Assembly (NCBI GenBank): GCA_020650975.1
Contig: JAIPMN010016124.1
Coordinates: 2,656-50,882, forward strand
Length of the DNA: 48,227 nucleotides
Origin: Apostichopus californicus
Lineage: Eukaryota > Echinodermata > Holothuroidea > Aspidochirotida > Stichopodidae
Direction: 5' to 3'
The notes below the pieces were generated by a model. That model did not search any database. It was not told where the DNA came from and worked only from the letters and a program-made list of their open reading frames with translations. How positions within the stretch are numbered: the stretch's first letter is position 1; every line of letters starts with the position of its first letter. Position numbers and translations under genes: made by a program. Positions 28,569 to 39,700 of the stretch are shown here, piece by piece.

Positions 28569-29056
28569 CATAGCTCCCAACTCTTGAGAAGGCAAATGCT
28601 GGTCTATGCCACGAATCGCCGTCCTGGGGGAGGGGTATAAGGGGAGGGGTTTTTGATTTTTTTTTTAATCCTGGTGATGCCTACATGTAAAATGGTGGCA
28701 CTGAGAAAGGCTTTTGTCACCCAAAATTTTCTGAGAAATATGCATTTTTTTGTGTGTAAAATCAATAAATTGAATAGTAGGTGATAATTAATTCTTTCCC
28801 GTGGCATGAAAATGTTCACTGCTCTCCCCAATGAAATGAAATATAGGCTAATTTGAGGTTCAAATGATGCTGTAAAGGAGATTTTATACTTTATTATGCT
28901 AAATGCTAATGAAATGATGGTTGCTAAGTCAAAATTTGATGCAATTTTGTTTATGTATATTTGACAATTACAATGCGGGTTTTTCGGACGCTTGCGCGGG
29001 TCAGCGTGTTAGAATGCGGGTCCAACCCGCGAAATGCGGGTCAGTTGGGAGCTCTG
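28569..29056. mobile_element. TIR element of about 488 bp (hAT-like ends), non-coding
   Basis: The left end CATAGCTCCCAACT matches the reverse complement of the right end, CAGAGCTCCCAACT, in 13 of 14 positions. The right part carries several GCGGGT/ACCCGC motifs able to pair locally. The flanks are AT repeats, so no clear target duplication can be called. Confidence 0.65.
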
Positions 29057-29756
29057 TATAGCTATATATATACATATATAGCTATATATACACAGTACAT
29101 TATTTTTATATATATATAAGTTTCAAACTTACTATTTTCTGTCACTGCTACACAACAGAATACATACGAAAGTGCTGTAGGCCTATCACTCAGACACTGT
29201 GTATGCATATTGTGTGTTTTAGATGGAACACGTATTGCGTGCTTATTGCATAGCCAAATGATTCATTTTGGACAGCGCATACAAATCCATCATTCATGTA
29301 CAGAAATCATAAAATTCCTGTCGACTGACTTAACTCGCGATCTATAAAAATTTTACATTGGGAGGAATATAAGAGTTGTAACAAATTATGAACCATTTCA
29401 TGTGCCATTTGACATGGTGTCCCCCTTCTGAAAAAGTGTGGGGTCCCCCAGGAATCCAGGATTGACACCCATGCCCCAATTCTGCTTTCCCTTCCCTCCT
29501 AACCACTTACCTCCTGCCAACCAATCCCCTCCATCCAACATTACCCCTCCAAAACCCCCTTCCCATCACCCTTACCATTTCAGATTAGCAGGATGGTAAT
29601 CAAGCAAACTAACATTTTCACTATGAAAAGTTGACCTAATTCATGATTCCATAATTGCATTCCTTCAAAAAGTGTATTCTGGACACTTGTTCATGCCTGT
29701 TTCATTACACACAGTATACTTATTAAAGCTTGTCAAAACAGTATACCATAGCTACA

Positions 29757-29801
29757 GGGGGTGGATGGGGATAAGAGGGGGTTGATGGGGATAACAGGGG
29801 G
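29757..29801 (+). repeat. Regular G-run array (five runs, 10-bp spacing)
   Basis: Runs of four to five G begin at 29757, 29767, 29777, 29787 and 29797. They form a 20-bp tandem unit (GGGGGTGGATGGGGATAA-like). Four or more G-runs with short loops are compatible with a G-quadruplex. Confidence 0.85.
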
Positions 29802-30120
29802 TAAGGATGAAGTATGAAGGGAGCCCTGAGGTTCCCTAAATATTTGTCTGGCTCCCAAAAAACATCAGAATAACGTTTTTCATTTGTTGGTTTTTTTATT
29901 TTACAAACTTTTTGAGGTATAAATATGATGATATATAGCATTGAGGTGTCATTGATATCCAGTTTGTTACATAATGTGGACGGAAATGAAGAATAATAAA
30001 CAATACACAACTTTCATGATAATTAGTTACTGCACAGCTCTGTTATGTCAGAACTGATGGAATTCTCTGGTCCCGATTAAACCAAATATTACCAAGGTCT
30101 TCTACAAAAATTATTTGTCA

Positions 30121-30790
30121 GAACCTGGACTTCAGGTTTAAGAAATCTTTCTTATTTAAAGGATTTGGACTAGAGCAGAAATGATGGATCTTAGTTGTTT
30201 GGTATCAGACAAATGGATAGTTCAAGAGATGACAGAAATCTGCTGCCATTTAAAATAAAGGAACTGGACTAGAGCTGAATTGATTGCATCTACTTAAGAT
30301 TGGACCACCAGAGATCACACGACTCATCAAATCTGTTGAGGTTTGCATTGATGGACCTGGACTGCAGCAGAGGTTACCAGATCGGACTATCCATGACCGT
30401 ACAAAGAGATTTGCATTTCCATCACACCGTGTTGGACCTGGACCGCAATACACTGATGGAAGTCTGCTTTGCATCAGGCACACATTAATGTCCAGGGATC
30501 ACCTGACACTAAAATCTGCTAGTAATTCACATTATGAGTAGCAGAGGATACAGATCCATCCACTGTATAACAGATAAAAAGAGATTGGATTTTTTTGATT
30601 TCATGTTGGACCTGGACTACAGTAGGCAGATGGAACAGTCTGCTCTGGATCAGAGTAAATAATGTAATAATAACCCAGAGATCACACAACTCTCAAATCT
30701 GCTGAGGATTCTCTCAAGAACTCTCAAATCTGTTCAGGTTTACATCAATGGTCCAGGACTACAGTAGAGCTGATGGACTTGTTTGCTGAG
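30121..30790. repeat. Degenerate tandem array (about 80-100 bp period) containing MUS81 exon 17
   Basis: Blocks like GGACCTGGACTGCAGCAG recur at about 30161, 30260, 30353, 30434, 30608 and 30750. The last is the coding copy. GAGATCACAC and AAATCTG(T/C)TGAGG recur in the same order. On the minus strand the copies retain pieces such as LCCSPGPSM and VYCGPGP resembling the true LYCSPGPLM end. The array looks like old tandem copies of the terminal exon and its downstream sequence. Confidence 0.75.
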
Positions 30791-33700
30791 GACTGGACCA
30801 AGATTTCTGCAAAGCAAAGACAGAGACTTGTTTGTGGTTTTACTAATATCTCACTCCAAGAGGTAGGAGATATTTCAAGACTTGTCTCCCCTTCAGGTAG
30901 GAGGACTATTTATATTTAACCTAAAGACATCAAATGAGATGTATATCTTCCAAATATCCAGGCTTTTTTTGAGTTGACATTCAGGATTTGTTTTCTAATA
31001 TTTAACATATTAAAAGTGATATAGTCTTTTTATCCATTGTTTTCTAACTTCTTACACACCCAACAGGATGTTGCTATGGTGTCATCTTCAATAGAGCACA
31101 GTGGGAAGAGTATGCATAGTGGGGGTGGGAGTGGAAGAAGATTTTTGAAATAGCAATAAAGAAAGTTTTGCAAAACTTTTTTGAACAGGAAAATGGCAAA
31201 ATGCAAAATGGTATTCTTACTGACCAAATTTGTCATAATACAAAAGTGGAAACCGTAGACCTCATAAGAGCTTATTATTTAGTCATTCCACCCCCCCTCC
31301 CCCTGCAGGGGATAATTTACGGTTAACATTTTTTGGTAAAAGTTTTGATGTTTCCCATTAAATACTGGCACAGCCATAGTAATGTACACAAAAACTGCCA
31401 TACACATCTACATCTATGTAACAATTTGCCTGGCTTTTGTATAGCATTTTGCTCTGCTATCATTATAGCAGATAAATCATTGATTAAGCCCAGGTATCTG
31501 TTGTCCTGTAAGACTGTGTCCTGGTACAATCTAGCCAGTTTGGTGTTTGCTGCTTCTTGGAAGTGATATTCTTATAGTTTGTCAAATCACATATCAACTT
31601 AAGTCAATAAAACAGTAAGAATAACCTCACAGAACAGTGTGCTGCTGACTTAACATAGTGCAAATCTTTGGTCTGCGTATATGATCATGAATATAGGAAG
31701 TATGGAGTTCTTTACCTCTCTAATTTACCATATTTCACTTTAGCCAGGAGTTTCTCTTTGTCGGCTGGTAATGCACAAACGTTGTAGGCATCAAACAAGC
31801 TACAGAGAAAAATGAAGAGGAATAAAATAAATAAGTCACTGTTGTATATCCAGTTGTCAGTAGGATATGTATTTAAGTCATTATGGTAAAAAAAATGCCG
31901 AAACAGAACATTTATCAGAACAATTACATTTCCACAGACCTGAGGCAGCATTCTTATGCATCTTTCGTTTTGTCTACTGTTTTAAGAATGAGGAAATGTA
32001 GCTTCTAGTTGTAGGAAACATCTCGAAACAAAACATCATTTAAAAGAATTTAATTTTACTACATATTCTCTCATGCTCACAGAGACACAAAATCTTACAA
32101 CTATGATAAAAAAAACCTCAAGAGTCTAATGGATTGTTCTCTACTTCTAATGTTTCAAGAATAAGGAAACTAATCCTCTCATTGTAAGAAACATTTTGAA
32201 CCAAAAAAATGTTATTTAGGACAGTTCACCTGGAATGTTCTCCCAGACGCGATCAAAAATTCTTCTTCCCCTATTAAGCTTTCAAAGATATTACAAATCC
32301 TACTTGCTATCTGATTATATTTAATTTACATTTTGATATTGTTATCCAGTCATGCATTTCCCACTTTCTTTCTGTTTAATGTTTTGTCCTTTATTCTGTT
32401 TAACCGTATTATTCTTTTCCAGTCCTGAGTATGTTTACATGTTTTCTTTGTTCTCTGTTAAAGAGGATTCACATCTCACAAGCTTTTAGCTTCCTTGTGT
32501 ATTCCCCTCAACCATTTATCATGTTTTAAGTCTCTTGCCTGAACACAACACTGTAAATTGCTTGAATATTGTTGGTTGAAATAAAGTGAATTGAATTGAA
32601 ATTTTCAGGGACATTTATTTTATAATGGACACTATAACGTTCACAGAGCAACACAAAGTTACAACATTGATAAACACCTGACTTGGATTCCTATGCATTG
32701 TTCTTTATTTCCATTGTTTGAAGAATATGAAAGCTAAGCCTCTCATTGTAAGAAGCATTCCTCAAGGACTGAATCAGCTAATATCCAATCATCCTTGAGT
32801 TTAACCTGTCACTCATCTCTACTTGTGTTTAGTACGAATCATTAACATTCTCACCAAGCTGGAGTTTTGTAGATGGTTGTGATGGCCAACGCTTTCTCAG
32901 CACTCAGGCCACTGATCTGTAGTAACTGCTTGGCAAATGTCTCGTTTATGCTGCTTTCCTGTATAAACAAGTCAAGATAATTTCAATTATTAGTTTAACT
33001 ATATGCAAAATGAGTTTCATCCCCTATGTTTTTTTTGCCAAACCAGCATACATTGTGGTTTTGAATAAAACAGCTTCACTTGTACACATGGCCTTGGCCT
33101 AAGAATTGCATGATACAGAGAAAAAATACTAGTAAAATCATCAAAAACAGAGAAAAAATACTAGCAAAATTTACGTACCTTATTTTTCACTGATTTTTCA
33201 TTAAATTCTTTAAAAGTCATTAATTGGTGAGTTGCCTCGGCCAGACAAAATGGCTGACGAATCCTGTCGAGACCGTCCTTTTCGAAGGCAATCAGAGTCT
33301 TGGGCTGTAAGAGGAAGATTATCGTGTTTTATAATATCGGACTAGGTTGTAGATTTTGAAGACACTGTCTGTCATCTAACACTGTTATGTGTACACTGCA
33401 ACTCCATAACACCACACATTGTAATGTGTACACTGCAACTCCATAACACCACACACTGTAATGTGTACACCGCAACGCCATAACTCCAAAAATGTGTACA
33501 CCCCAACTCCATAACACCACACACTGTAATGTGTACATCGCAATACCATAACACCAAACATGTGTACACTACAATTCCATAACACCCAACACTGTAATGT
33601 GTACACCGCAACTCCATAACACCACACACTGTAATGTGTACACCGCAACGCCATAACACCACACACTATAATGTGTACACCGCAATGCCATAACTCCAAA

Positions 33701-36700
33701 AATGTGTACACCCCAACTCCATAACACCACACACTGCAATGTGTACACTTGAATGCCATAACACCACACACTGTAATGTGTACGCCGCAACACCATAACA
33801 CCAAACATGTGTACACAACTCCATAACACCACACACTGTAATGTGTACACCGCAACGCCATAACTCCAAAAATGTGTACACCCCAACTCCATAACACCAC
33901 ACACTGCAATGTGTACACTTGAATGCCATAACACCACACACTGTAATGTGTACGCCGCAACACATGTGTACACAACTCCATAACACCACACACTGTACTG
34001 TGTACACCCCAACTCCATAACACCACATACCTTCCATTTAAAAGCTGTTCACATTGGACCAAATGAACTACAGTTGTAAATTAGTCAATAATTGCAGGTG
34101 CCATACCAGGTTTGTGAAAAACCTAAAATTGCCCCTTTTTCATAAATTACAAGCGGCCATTTTTGGAAAGTAAAATGTGCCCCTGTATTATTTATATAGT
34201 GACCTTTGGTTGAAGAAGTTTCTTATCATTGAAAAAATAAAAGAAAAAAGTAACTTGCCATTTTATTGATAGCAAGCGAACATTCCAAATTCTACTCAAC
34301 TCAACACATAGATAGAGTGCGAACAAATTATCAAGATTTGTCCAGTAAACACCAGATATCCCTTCCTTTCCCTTCAATACCCTCTACTCACTTCCCCATC
34401 GTACCTTCTGTACATTAGCCTACAGATTTTTTTTACTTTATAGTTTGATTGCTTCAGCTCGCAATTCCATCTAAGCTAGAACGTTTAGTGTCCCATATAA
34501 AGTTTGTCTTATTTGCCAAACTCTCTGTAACGTCGTACTTACAGAGTAAATACTTTGCAGGTATCTGGTCATGATGGTCAGGTACGCTACAGATTCTTTA
34601 ATGTCTTTAGTGTTTTTCACAAAAAATCCATCAGAGATCTGTCAACGACAAGAGAAAGTAGTTATTTCAAAAAAGTAGAAAAAAGGTCAAATCATTAAAG
34701 GAATAAAGTGAAACTAAAAATACAATAAAACAGTCTAAACGTTGTCACCTTGTTGTACGAATGGACACAAACAGTTTCACGCTCAAAACATAGACAACGC
34801 AGGCATTTTGAAGTTTGCACAAAACATATGAACACAAAATGTTTAAGCAGCTGGTCGTGTTCGCAACGTGCCTCAACTCTCAAAACGTGAGCACAATAAG
34901 TCGGATCTTTCAAAATTTTGAGAAATTCGGTTTGCTCTTCAAAATAAACATCCATATTTAAAGTAGACCTCCATTACTTCCACAAAAAGCCTCCCAGCCT
35001 GCTTTGCAAATATAAGATATAGGGCAGTTTTTATTATAAATATCATCTAATTTTACCTCTTTTGTGCAAGATAAGAATACTTTTGTATTGCATTGAACTA
35101 GTCACCTGAGTGAATCTGATAGGATACGTAGATTCAGATACGTGTTCTACATTAATATGTGCTTTACATGGTCAGTTAGGATGCTACCTCGTAGGGTTGT
35201 TAATTACCTGTTTCTTATCTGCTAAGCATTAATTCAGAAGTTGTAAAAAAATGGGGGTGTCCAGAGGGCAAAAAATCTGGCAAAACAATAACTAAAGGAT
35301 TCAAGCATCACAAATGAAGACCGTGTGGGTAAATCGATAATGTAAACATAAACGGTGGAATTTCCTTTGCCGAGAAGAACTTAAATTGGGGATATTTTAA
35401 TTGGATAATCTGATTGTAACTGTTGAATATTCAAACACACCTGCGTGTTGACAGTAGCTTGGGAAAGCGTTGACTGGGGGATGCTAAGATGATCTGACGA
35501 TCCATGTTCCTCCACAAGGTATATCGGTTTCCTGAGTCCACAGTTCTTCAATCTGAACTTTAATTTCGAGATAAGGAGAATGGTTTGTTATTACAAGCTG
35601 ATGTCAAGAAGGTATCCTATAGTTACTCAAAAACAGAACTAGTAGAAAAAGGATGACTATTATTTTAAGCTTTATGAAGGGCATGACCTTCCAAGGGACA
35701 TATGTCACCCCGGCCCTGTAATTAGGTGAGGTCTGCATGGGTTGGAGTAGCCAGGGGAGGGCTGAAGCAATTGAAATGGCCAAGATGTGCATGTTACAAA
35801 TTATTGAACATATTTGAAGAATGCATCTGGCAACAACAGTCTGAATGATGTCATCAGAACAATTGAGATGAAAATGTCTTTGTTTTCTTTATAATAATTC
35901 AATTATTTATGCAATGAGGAAAATAATATTTCTACAAAAGAGTTGCATACAGAGGAAGATCTAAGCCCAGAGAATATTGACAGCTAGGCATACATTCCGC
36001 TTGAGTATCAAGAGTAAATCAACAGAAAGGAAGATTACATTTGCCTACATGCGCAGCTATTGAAGAGCATCTACCTATGTGGATGACATCACTGACCCAA
36101 TTACTGTAATTCACATCCAGGAGTAAGGAAAGGCTGAGCTGGTTAAAATAGGTTACATTCCATTCATCATACCTCAAGTTAAGGACAATTAACATCTTGA
36201 GATGGTTTCTCCAAAAACAGTGTGGAATTTTTTTCCCCCTTCCAAAATAAGCCATGCACTGTCTGCGACTGGAATATCCCTATTCACCTGATATATTACA
36301 GGCAATCCCATAATATGCCTGGGAATATTATCTCAACTTTCAACTTGCAAGACAACAAAAGAAAATATGATTATGGTTTCTTTCAAAAACATGTTGAAAC
36401 AATAACCTTTTGTTCTCTGAATCTTCCATCTTGCATGCTACTGCACAAGTCATCCATTCGCTTCCTTTCGACGACAAAATCCAAGACCACCTCTCTCCGC
36501 TCTGGCATTTTTAACTGCCCCACCCTAGGGGCAAGTTTCTCCCTAGCAACCCAGAGGAAGTCTCCAACCTGTAGTTTCCTTACATCCATGTTTACTCCAT
36601 TCCTCATCAGCTCTGGAAGAAGAAGTTGTTTTTGACTCCTGGCACCACTTTGCAGGCAATAAAAGAAAAGAAATCAATGATACCTCACAAAATATTCATT

Positions 36701-39700
36701 AATTCCCTAGTCATATACAACATTCACAAGTCTTTCCTATTGGTGATCCATATTACAGCTTGCTAGAACTTGCTAGAAGTTTCCATGACTTTGAAATAAT
36801 AATATCCCTTGTAAGGGCATCACATTGTCTACAACCAAAGTAACCCTTAAAGTTTAACACCCTCAGCCTACAATGACTTTTGACTGCATGGACCAGGCTA
36901 TAATTTATCTAGTATCACATCACAAAATGCTTTGCAAATTGGTGAAATTGTTATATAAGTGCAAAGATGCATAGTCGATTTTGTCATGCGAATCATAGTA
37001 TTTTATAAGAGATAAAATTCATAGACTTCAAAACTGCTATACAAAATTTAAACACTAAAATATTCCCTGTGAACCCCTTTGTTGACATCTAGTTGACATC
37101 TATGTGTAACTGTCAAATCGCAATAGTTAAAAGACCTTTAATTCTGGCAGTGATTACCTTACACGGAAGGTTTAGAAGCTGACTAATTAAAAGCTAGAGT
37201 AACAAAGTAAACAAAACATGGTGATCAAGTCAAGAAACATTGGTTGCCACGGTCAGCACTACACTCTAGAAGTGTTAAAATGTGTGATCACCAAGCGATC
37301 ATTTTAAGTCTTCCTGGCATATTCATAAGAAGATTATCATCAATGTTGAGAAATATTATAGTCAGAGAAGGAGACTCACCCTCCAGCAGTTTCACAATTG
37401 TCCACACAGAGAACCACCTCAAATTCTCCCGGTTGTAAGATGAAGAGAGGGTCTGGTGGGTCCAGAACCTCTGATCGCTGTGAAGATTCCTCCCCGACTG
37501 GGGACGATGACTGGGAGCAAGAGACGACAGAACTCTGCTGAGACGATGATAACTGGGATGAAGAAGGAACCGAACTCTCACGAGAAGCGACTCTTGATGA
37601 AGAGGCGGACTGAGAGGTTGCATTGCTGGAGGATGGATGAGACGGGACAGTTGAGATTGGAAGTGATCCTTTGGAGGATGACAGCTGATCTGAGAGAGAA
37701 AGAAAGAGAACCTCAGGCTGAGTACAAGAGTGCAAAATAATCTACTACACCTTCAGTACAAACAGATTTCACAATTTGTTACCTTTTCGCAACTACCGAA
37801 TAGTAAGTGTGTATAGCATTCAGTATGATTCATTTACACATTGAGTAATTTTTAATTATTTTATAAATTGAGCTTCATTTTTCACATCAAATGAAACTTC
37901 ATAGGAGTGGAACAAGCTATAAAGATGAGAGTTTGACCAATGTGTTTTTTTTTTAATACTTTCATTATTATGAAATTGGTTTGCTTAGAGGTTTTGGTCC
38001 TACATAAAACCCCCATTATATTTGCGAGCACCCTCACCTGTGTTAGGTGACATCATGGTGGTGCAAGTGTCTTCTGCATTCTCATTGGCTAGGTATACGT
38101 AGACGTCTCCATCCGAATAAAGCTTAGATCGCTCCTCTCTGTATCTACGACCTGATTCCTCTAATGCAGCTCTGTTGCATTTAACCAGGAAACCAACTCC
38201 AATATCATCTGAACAAATAAATGAAATTTAAAATCACAGAAAATCTGAGATCTCTTGAAAACAGTCACCTAAAAATAGATAATTTTGATGTTTCAAAGCA
38301 GAGAAAGGATTTCAACCAACCACATGCTGCTAGTGTTGCATAAGAAAGTGCAAAGTTACTGACTGTGTTTGCTCACAGCCTACAAGACATTCAGCTTAGA
38401 GCAATGTTGTTGAATATACTAGTCATGTAAAAGAAGATTTGTTGGTTTGAAAATGCTATAAAGTTTAAAATTACTTGAAGTGCAGAAAGCAAGAGGACTA
38501 GCACTACTCAAATAGGTAAAGAGTTACTCATGTTTTCCTTTACACAATCTATCATCAATGGTCTTTTGAGAAATTAAACTCTGGCCATCAGCAATGACCA
38601 TGTTTAAGCTAGCGCCCTTTTACTGCCATCAGCAATGCCCATGTTTGAAGCTAGCGGCCATATTTTACTGAATGATTTACTCACCGTCTATCAATACTGC
38701 TGCTGAGTCCTTCATGCTGACTTTCCTTCCCCTGTCGTCAATGTACCAAAACAGAAACTCATGACGACTGGCTGGTGTACATTTAGGAGGCCTTTGAAAG
38801 AAGAAGAAGAGTGAAAGGCGTGTACAAAACATACAGAAATGATAAAATGGTAAAGAATACTTACATAGGTCATTACCATCAGGTTCAATAAGTTCATTGA
38901 AAACATCATTCAACCATAACAAACTGGTTCACATGTGTAATGATGTTGTGATGAATTATGCACAAATTGGAGGTGCTTGTGTAACAATGTTGTGATCATT
39001 TATGCACTTGTTGGTGGTGCTTGTTGCTTGGGATGTGTATTTGTGCATGAATTGTTTAAATGGTGCATGTATGTTGGTTCAAATGGGATGTGAAACTAGG
39101 AGGGGAGTGATTGCTTTAGAGTTTGCTATTTAAGACACGTTTTTCATCTTTGTGATACTCCGTTGGAGTTTTCAATAAACACGTAGACTTTTCAATCTTG
39201 TTTGTTCATCTAATTATTCTCCTTATTTTTTATTATAAACTCTGACTTAGTGACAGATATTACCCCAGTGACTGGTTAGATATATTGCATTACAACATGC
39301 TTCTCATTCTAGTTACTAGTGCCAGTGTAGTAGAGATGGTACACATTCTTTCTCCTTGTTCATAGACATTACGTCAGTCAATGATAATAGTTTGTGCCCA
39401 GAAGTTTATATTTAAATTAGAATTCGCATGCATGGAAAAAGGGGTGTGCTGTGAAGGGTTCATGGGAAGATTCTACTGGCTCAAAAGAGAAAGTTTAGAT
39501 GCCAGTCGATAATATTAAACTTTGGTGTTTATACCCTGTATTGCTATAGGACTTGAGTCCGGACTTTGTACACCAGGCCATTTTTCAAGCAGACCATAGT
39601 GATCATATGGTCAACTTTTTTGAATGAGATTCTGCAATTCCATAGATTGACTACTTGTTAGTGTTTCACATGATGCAGCCAGTCTTTGAACTCCTGGTTA

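Larger units (their letters stand above)
27139..30739. other. Intergenic region between the ADPGK start and the MUS81 stop
   Basis: No coding gene is seen. The region holds the ADPGK upstream sequence, a G-rich tract (about 27788-27818), a TIR element (28569-29056), C-rich low-complexity sequence (29460-29575), a regular G-run array (29757-29801) and the degenerate repeats leading into MUS81 exon 17. A minus-strand AATAAA at 29895-29900 is one candidate MUS81 polyadenylation signal. Confidence 0.6.

Noticed and set aside
33376..34028. CRISPR-like appearance of regularly spaced repeats
   Set aside because: Units are contiguous and related throughout, with no unique spacers; the host is eukaryotic and there are no cas genes.
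33385..34062. 225-codon open frame on the minus strand and overlapping frames
   Set aside because: Produced entirely by the 37-bp minisatellite in a MUS81 intron; the peptide is a repeated VCGVMxLxCTHY pattern with no family resemblance.
36222..36635. 137-codon open frame on the plus strand
   Set aside because: Antisense shadow of MUS81 exon 11, whose minus-strand frame carries the ERKR nuclease motif.
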